Below, piece by piece: positions 58,001 through 64,000 of a stretch of 64,000 bases of DNA. Position numbers and translations under genes: made by a program. The first letter of the stretch is position 1, and each line of letters begins with the position of its first letter. Source of the stretch: Macrophomina tecta (taxonomy: Eukaryota > Ascomycota > Dothideomycetes > Botryosphaeriales > Botryosphaeriaceae); assembly GCA_024180945.1 (NCBI GenBank), contig JAKSGN010000003.1, positions 744,001 through 808,000 of the forward strand, written 5' to 3'. The notes below the pieces were generated by a model, which did no database searches, was not told where the DNA came from, and saw only the letters and a list, made by a program, of their open reading frames with translations.

Positions 58001-60992
58001 GTGCGGAGAGTGTACTCAGGAGCGGCAGACTTGAAACCGATGCAGTAGAACGGAAGGTCATCAATCTTGGACTTTTGGGTGTCCTTCTCAGACTTCTCGG
58101 CGTCGCCATTGAACTGGGAGGTCTCATCGGCAAGAATCTTGGTGTCCTTGACGAAGCAATCCCATTCGACCGGGTGCAGCTGCTTGAGGTACTCCAGAAG
58201 AGTGACACGAGAGTACGGCTCATCCTCACGAATGATTTCCCTGAGAGAAAGAAGAATCTTCTCACCGTAGTGGGGAATCATGACGGTGAAGGTAGGCATG
58301 TTATCGACGGGTAGAGGCTCGGGAATGGGGGTGGACAGCGACTGCGCGAAGAAAGAGATACGTCGCTCAGCCTCGCTCTGGGCGGGGAAAAACTCGGTCT
58401 TGAAAGAGTGATCTTCCTGGGAAACGAAGAAAGTCGGGGCACGGAGAGTCCTCTTTCCTTCCTGCTCAGAAGGAACCTGGTGGTAAAGCAGCTTCTGGAC
58501 GTGGTCAATGGCGAGCAGGTGTTCTCTGTACATAGAGATAACGATGGCATTCCAGATCTGAGAAATCAGAACCTTGGGCTTGTACTTGATTTCCATGTCA
58601 GTGGTGGCCAGGACCTTCGAGTAGATACGCTTGGGAAGGCGCGAGAAGATGTTCCTCCAGGGTGTCCAGATCGAAATACCGAGGTAGAAAGACCTAGCGA
58701 CGGAGAACAACATGTTCCAGATAATGTACCACAAGTAAGTATCCAGGAAGAAAAGGCAGAGATCGGTGAAGAACATCAGACCAAGGAGGATCTGAGGCTG
58801 CTTTTTGCACAAGACGTCGGCCGAGGAACCCAAGAGGCTATCGCCAAGACAGTTGTTGATCTTCATGGTCGAAAGGACGCGGATGGGATCTCTGAAAGAG
58901 AGCGTCAAGAAGAAGTAGGACTCGGAGAGCTTGGCGCCAAAGACAGCAACCCAGAGACCGTACGACATCCACATGTCGTTGCCTTGAAGGCGGGGGTAGC
59001 TGGCCGTGAAGGTTGCGCTTGCGACATATTGACGAGAGTTCTTCTTGAGGTAGCTTCCGAAAAGACCGCCCAAGGGCATGAATGAGAAGAACAAGAGGGT
59101 GGCGAGTGCAATCAGGAATTGGACGATACCGAGAATAAGAGCAATCTTGCCGGTCTGCCTAACCATGAAAATGTAGACGGCAGGCGCGACATTGAGGGCG
59201 AAGACTCCGATCAGGAAGAACAGACGCTTGGTTAGATGCTGCGCTCCAGCCCATTTCCGGGGAACATAAGCCCACTCGCACAGAGTGGCTCCGATCATGA
59301 TGACTGAAGCGAGCGTACCACCGAGAGCGACCGCAGACCATTGAGCAGCCGGATTTGGTTTGTTGTTCCTCTGCTGCTCATAGTTCTTCGTGTAGAGAGT
59401 CGGGGAGTTAAAAGCCGTGTAGAACCAGAAAATCGTCAAGTGAATGACCCAAATACGGTTGAAGTTCGTCAACAAATGCCACCAAGAACGAGTCTCCTTG
59501 TACGTCTTGAAGAACACCTTCTTCCAGTTGACATCCTTGAGCTTCTCATAACGCTCCGCGGGCGGAAGGTCGACAAGGCGAGACTTGTCCTCCATGACAA
59601 TGCGCTCAATACCTTCGGGATACCAGAAAAGCTGGTTCATGTCGTCGTAGCCGATGATCTGGGCATGGTCGCGCTCACGACGGACGTACTTGCCATCCAC
59701 GATTTCGTAACCTTGGTCCCGGCAGTACTGGTAGAGGGGCGTGATGATGTTGTTGAGGTAGGTAAATTCCTCAACGGGCTCGACGCGGTTTTGGCAAGCC
59801 GGCGAGTTGTAGTAATCGTCGCAACACTTGAAAATGAAGCAAATGAGCTCGGGCATGAAGCGGACCTGGTTGGCCTCGCCCCAGCAGAGAAGGTAGAGAG
59901 CAACCTGTCGCACACGGTCGTGCTGCGACATCTTGTTCATCCTGCTCTTCCACCGGTACTCAGCGGCCTCCAAGCTGTTGTCGCCTTCGTACGCCTCCAA
60001 CGCCTGCTCCTCATTGGTCGGGTCCTCGCCTGCCTTCTTCTTCGCGGCCTTCCGCGCCTTTCGAGTTTTCCTACTACCGCCGCCAAGCTTCATGTTGGCG
60101 AAACCGACGGCATCATCCAAGTCAAGATGCGCGGCGAAGTACCAACGACGGTAGTTTGCGTTATCACCACCAATGTAATCGGCGTGGAGCGAAAGGAGGG
60201 CCTGGTTCGGGGTCATGCGGGACGCACGAGAGTCGAGCTGGGTCATGAGATGGTCATACATGTTACGCATGCTGTCCCTCTGGAAACCGAACTTCGCTGC
60301 TAAATCCATGAAAATGTCCTCAATCTCCTCCTTGGAGAGCGGGATTTGAGCGTCAGCGCTCCAGGCAGGGTAGGGCTCGCGCGAGCGTTGGCCGGCGGGG
60401 AGTGCGTTGGTGTAATCCATGCCGTAGATGGGGGTGGATGCGCCAGAGCTTCGGTTACCGCCGTACGACACCTGTGACGAGGGGGGGCGATATCCACGTC
60501 CGCCCTGGCCCTCGGCGTAGCTGTCGTAACGCGCATCCCCGCGGCCGTAGTAGTCCATGTCGGCAGCCCTGGCCATATCCGACCTCATTGTAAAATCGCT
60601 GAAAGTTTCGGAATCTTCCTCTGAGCCACCAGGACCTCTGGGCCTCGCACTGCAGCAGCGTCAGCCGTGAACATTGAGAAAAGGAAATCTCCACACTGTG
60701 AGACCAACGCGTACCCTCCTTGACCAGGCTGGTCGTAATACTGGTCATTGTAATATTCGTCCTGGTACCCGGCGTGGCCACCTTGGTCGTAGTAACCATC
60801 CTGTGCGTACTGGCCCTGGCCGTCCTGGTCGTAGTAGCCATCCTGATCGTAGTAAGAGTCGCCATGCTGGCCGTAGCCGCCTTGGTGACCGCCTTGGTCG
60901 TAGTAACCCTGCTGGTCGTCATGGTAGTAACCATCTTGGCCTTGATGGCCGTAGCCATCGTCATACTGGCCTCCCTGCGGATGTCCCGACAT
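55100..60992 (-). CDS. FKS1: 1,3-beta-glucan synthase catalytic subunit
   Basis: Fks1 is the plasma-membrane enzyme that makes wall beta-1,3-glucan from UDP-glucose and is the echinocandin target. Exons 60992-60715, 60649-55481 and 55424-55100, introns of 65 and 56 nt, give 1923 aa. The N-tail is Gly/Tyr/Gln/Asp-rich with repeated (D/Q)GYYDQ units; then [19 protein letters not shown] and [13 protein letters not shown], typical of Pezizomycotina Fks1. Next come the Fks1 N-domain ([20 protein letters not shown]), a first TM bundle, the long cytosolic domain ([73 protein letters not shown]), and a second TM bundle. Hot spot 1 reads FLTLSFRDP (673-681) and hot spot 2 begins at Asp1387 (DWVTRCVVS). 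A downstream alternative donor for intron 1 (GTTGGT, 5 nt on) is also in frame but weaker than GTACGC. Confidence 0.98.
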
Positions 60993-63931
60993 CCTGAAGA
61001 CCGTTACGGAGCACTGCGGCGGTCAGGGTCAGTGGCGAAGATCAAGAATGCGACATGTAAAGCGGGGCAAGCGTACCTCAAGCTAGGAAGCCTCAATGCG
61101 TTCGGAAGCGACAGGTCTACGTCCGGAAATCGGAGTATGTTTGGGGGGTTTTTGCGACCGGAGGGTCGGTGGAGCGAGTGGCAGGAATGTTGTGGTGGAC
61201 GACGAACGGTAGAGGCCGATCGTCTGTGGGGACCGGTGGTTAGCGGTGGCTTGTTGCCCCGGTAGGCGGAACCGGGTTCGGTGGAGGTTGGAGAGAGTGG
61301 TTGGAGTGGGCCGCAACGCACCTATTACTGTATTTAGGGGGGGCTGGAACCTTGGAACAGGAGCACCGCTAGTACCGAAGCGAAGGCTGGGCTGGTGTTT
61401 TGAGCCGGGCACGTCGCAAGAAAACACTGGGTCAGGTCGACAGGGCTGCAGAGAGAACGAAAGTCGATGACGGCGGTGTATTATCACAGGCGTCGCTGTT
61501 GCTGTGTCGACAGACGCGCGGCCGGTTGCAAGTTCGCGATTTTGCGATGTGATTGGCGGATAACAGGTGTGGCCGGATCGCGCTGCTTTCGGGTGTCGCA
61601 GCTGCGCAGCTGGCGTCCTCGGGGTCCCGCGCGAGACGAAGCAGGCAGCGGCACTTCGACGACTGGGTCCGGACCGGTGCAAGTGTGGGAGAGAACGAAT
61701 GTGAGGTGACGGTGGTCGGTACAAGAGAGAAGGGGAAAAGGGGATCTGGAATGGGCAACACTTTTGAGGCAGCGGGCGGCGGCTGCCAGGCCTGCGCACG
61801 GGGCGTGCCTGCTTCGCTGGGCCGGGCGAGAGCGGGTGGGTACGCGGACAGGGATTAGGGCAAGCCTTCCTAACGCCCGCCGCGCGCGCCGGCGAATCGT
61901 TGCACAGCGAGCGCTGCAGCAGCGAATGAGTCTATCATATTGCATGCGCGAATGCCTGCGCGACCGACACTGCTCCCAGGCACCGCCCGCCAGCGCTTTT
62001 CCTGCGCGGCGCCAGATAGGGGCGACTGGCTCGCCGCCTACGCGCATAGCCAGCTCCCAGCTGCCGCCGCGATGGGATCACCAGCGCTTCCCCGCCGCTG
62101 TGCACCCAGCGAGCAGGCCCGCAGCAATCCATGGGGATTTTCAGCGAGGTGGCGAACTGCAATCGGCGCCGCGTCGTTCTAAAAATGTTCTAAATATGCA
62201 CCGCGCTGCGATCTGCCGGGAAAGCTGCGCGACGCCCCGATGAACCATGCAGCGCCTTTCCCTTTCGACGCGCTGCGAGGCTATCGCCCTGCTGGCCGCC
62301 CACCATCGCCCATCGGCCGTTGCTCATGATTGCCCGCTCGCTCGCTGGCTGCCCGCCGCGCCTGCTGCGCCATTTTCTGCCTCCTGAGATGTCGCAGCGG
62401 GGCGTCTCCAGGAGGCAAGCGTGCGACGTCACTCCTGGCCACCAGCACGGGCGGTCTTCTCGATCCAAATCTCCCACAGTCCGACGCCCGCCCGCTGTCG
62501 TCGCGCACTGCCAATTTGGCGCGCGGGCGGTGCGATAAGGAGGCAACTTATCGCCGGATGATGAAGTGGCGGCACGCTTGCGTGGGTTCCCTGCCCTTCT
62601 CGAAACGTTTGTCTCACCCTGGCACGTCCGGCCTCGCTGCGCGCCCGAATGAAAAGGGGCTGCGCCGTTGGACGTTTTACATAAGGCCGCTCGAACAGGC
62701 CAATCGAGCTGCGTCGCTTCCAAAGCAGCCATCTCCTGGCCAGCCGCCGTTGAGCCTCAAGAGATGGCTTTTTTATTCAGAGCCTCCGCTGCTGCCAATG
62801 GCTTTATTCGTTCTCCTCTGATCCGCCCAACACCAACGCGCGCGCGCCGCGCATGGCGACGGGCGGCCGCCCTGCAGCAGCTGCTGACATACCAACACCG
62901 GCCCTGACGCACCCGCACCCGCGTCCTCATCCTTCATTTCCCAGGCAGGCAGGGTGAGGATGTCTTGGGTTTAGCATGAACGGTATTGGTCGTCGTTATG
63001 CCTGCGACACCGAGGCAGGCTGGCTTCGCGTCGCAGGGCACGGCGGGCGTGGACGAGAGTCAACGACGAACACAGGCAGCTGAAGTCGCAGTACTTATGG
63101 CTAGCCCACCGTGCCGTCGCTCGTGGATAATACTCGTAAAGCCACCCAATTGCCAGAGGCGAGCGGGCATCATGCCTGGGGCGACCCGAGCGTCATAAGG
63201 AGGTCAGGTCGACGCTTGAACACGGACGGCCGAACAACTCGGCTCGGACATTAGGCGGGCACGCGAGTGGACCGGGTGCACATCGCATTTTCACGCCATT
63301 CGATGGGGCGCGTCTGCTCGTACCGGCAATGTGGCAGTGCCCGGATTGGTCTGGCTTGGGGCAGTGCGGCGGCGGCTGGGCTGGGGAAGGGAAATTGACG
63401 CACGGCGGCGACGAGCGCAGCCGGGGAGAGGGCGGGAGGCCAGCATCGCGACCCGCAGTGCACGCGACGCCGTGAGCTGGCAGGACCGGCAGCAGCGTGG
63501 TGTGGGCGCGGCCATAGGCAATGTCTTGCGCTGCAGCCAGGGCTGGGGCGAGGGAGGAGCGCGGTCGAATGCGTCCATCAGCTCGATTGCGCGTCCAAGA
63601 CGCCCTAGTGGGCTGAGCGCCTGCTCCACTTGGCTCGTTTCGGTCATTTTAGCATGGGCGGCAGGGTGGACAGCGTGGTGGTCCCCTGAGCCTAAGCGCG
63701 TCTCCTCAACTCCAGCTTTCGCCGCGCTTCTTAGCCACCCTTATTTTCTCCCACCACGCCCGCCCAAGATTTCTTAATTCCTCTTGCCCAGCACCCTCTT
63801 CTTACGCTCCTTACCCGGACCCGCATCCGCCCCTTCGTTGTTTTACCTACCGCCAGCGGTGCAATTTCCATCGCTCCTCTCCATACCGCTCGCTACCCTC
63901 CTCTCCGACCGTTTCCTTTGAGATATCCATA
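60993..63931. promoter_or_regulatory. 2.9-kb divergent spacer upstream of FKS1
   Basis: Both flanking genes start here and diverge, so it should hold the FKS1 promoter and long leader and the promoter of the edge gene. A CT/CCC-rich leader (63710-63930) precedes the right-hand ATG. The rest is GC-rich without a supported gene; frames over 150 codons on both strands are composition artefacts. A 5' UTR intron is possible but not demonstrable. Confidence 0.55.
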
Positions 63932-64000
63932 ATGAAGTCTTTCGGCATTGCCGCTGCCGCGGCTGCGCTCTTCGCGCGCGCCGCTCTGGCCGATGTCCCT
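63932..64000 (+). CDS. Secreted protein, only the signal peptide is in the window
   Basis: Starts at ATG 63932 with MKSFGIAAAAAALFARAALA, a clear signal peptide, followed by DVP at the window edge. The leader before it is pyrimidine-rich (ctctccgaccgtttcctttg), and the ATG context (ccataATGa) is good. The gene continues to the right. The start A-D-V-P after a signal peptide is like that of fungal GPI-anchored beta-1,3-glucanosyltransferases (Gel/Gas), which would fit next to FKS1. Three residues cannot show this, so it is only a suggestion. Confidence 0.6.
   Translation, partial: MKSFGIAAAAAALFARAALADVP

Noticed and set aside
56647..58314. A 555-codon plus-strand frame opposite FKS1
   Set aside because: Antisense shadow of the large FKS1 exon, caused by third-position C bias; no recognisable domain.

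Overview
This window is nuclear DNA from a filamentous ascomycete (Pezizomycotina). Genes are spliced with short introns, mostly 44-65 nt, with GT..AG ends and CTAAC/CTGAC-like branch sites. Proteins match ascomycete-specific families such as an FKS1-type glucan synthase, Atg22, and a CCCH/FG Nup42-type nucleoporin. The gene set and intron style look most like Dothideomycetes, but that is an impression, not a proof. I see no rRNA, tRNA, transposase, reverse transcriptase or CRISPR signal.

Layout. 1-2409 (+): GRC3 polynucleotide kinase, cut by the left edge. 3176-5285 (-): Nup42/Amo1 nucleoporin in five exons, one of 19 nt. 5922-6313 (+): a small membrane protein, followed almost without a gap by GPI1 (6334-8745, +). 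After 2.7 kb without a gene come PDI (11489-13203, -) and ATG22 (13760-16319, -), then a 2.1-kb divergent spacer and MED14 (18403-21646, +). A 3.1-kb low-complexity spacer follows. GH47 mannosidase (24761-26612, -) and a single-exon amidoligase-family protein (27016-29241, -) come next, then a 62-aa zinc-ribbon-like protein (29808-29996, +). After a 4.9-kb gene-poor stretch come a Whi5/Nrm1-like protein (34927-36172, -) and, divergently, a zinc metallopeptidase with a C-terminal lectin-like domain (37291-39795, +). A second gene-poor stretch precedes a small cysteine-rich secreted protein (42583-43075, +). Then follow a BTB-like protein (43526-44826, -), SEC14 (46232-47439, +), an acidic low-complexity protein (48728-49417, -), a four-TM membrane protein (50850-51595, -), LCB1 (52763-54551, -) and FKS1 (55100-60992, -). 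At the right edge (63932 onward, +) a new secreted protein begins with a clear signal peptide.

Many of these genes serve the secretory pathway and cell surface: GPI anchor start (GPI1), disulfide formation (PDI), N-glycan trimming (GH47), Golgi lipid balance (SEC14), sphingolipid start (LCB1) and wall glucan (FKS1). They lie on both strands with separate promoters, so this looks like ordinary housekeeping synteny rather than a co-regulated cluster. The least understood items are the amidoligase-family protein, the near-contiguous small membrane gene/GPI1 pair, the zinc-ribbon mini-protein and the cysteine-rich secreted protein. I did not find a convincing new multi-gene system. Splice sites and starts are my reading of the sequence; exon arithmetic was checked for frame in every multi-exon gene.
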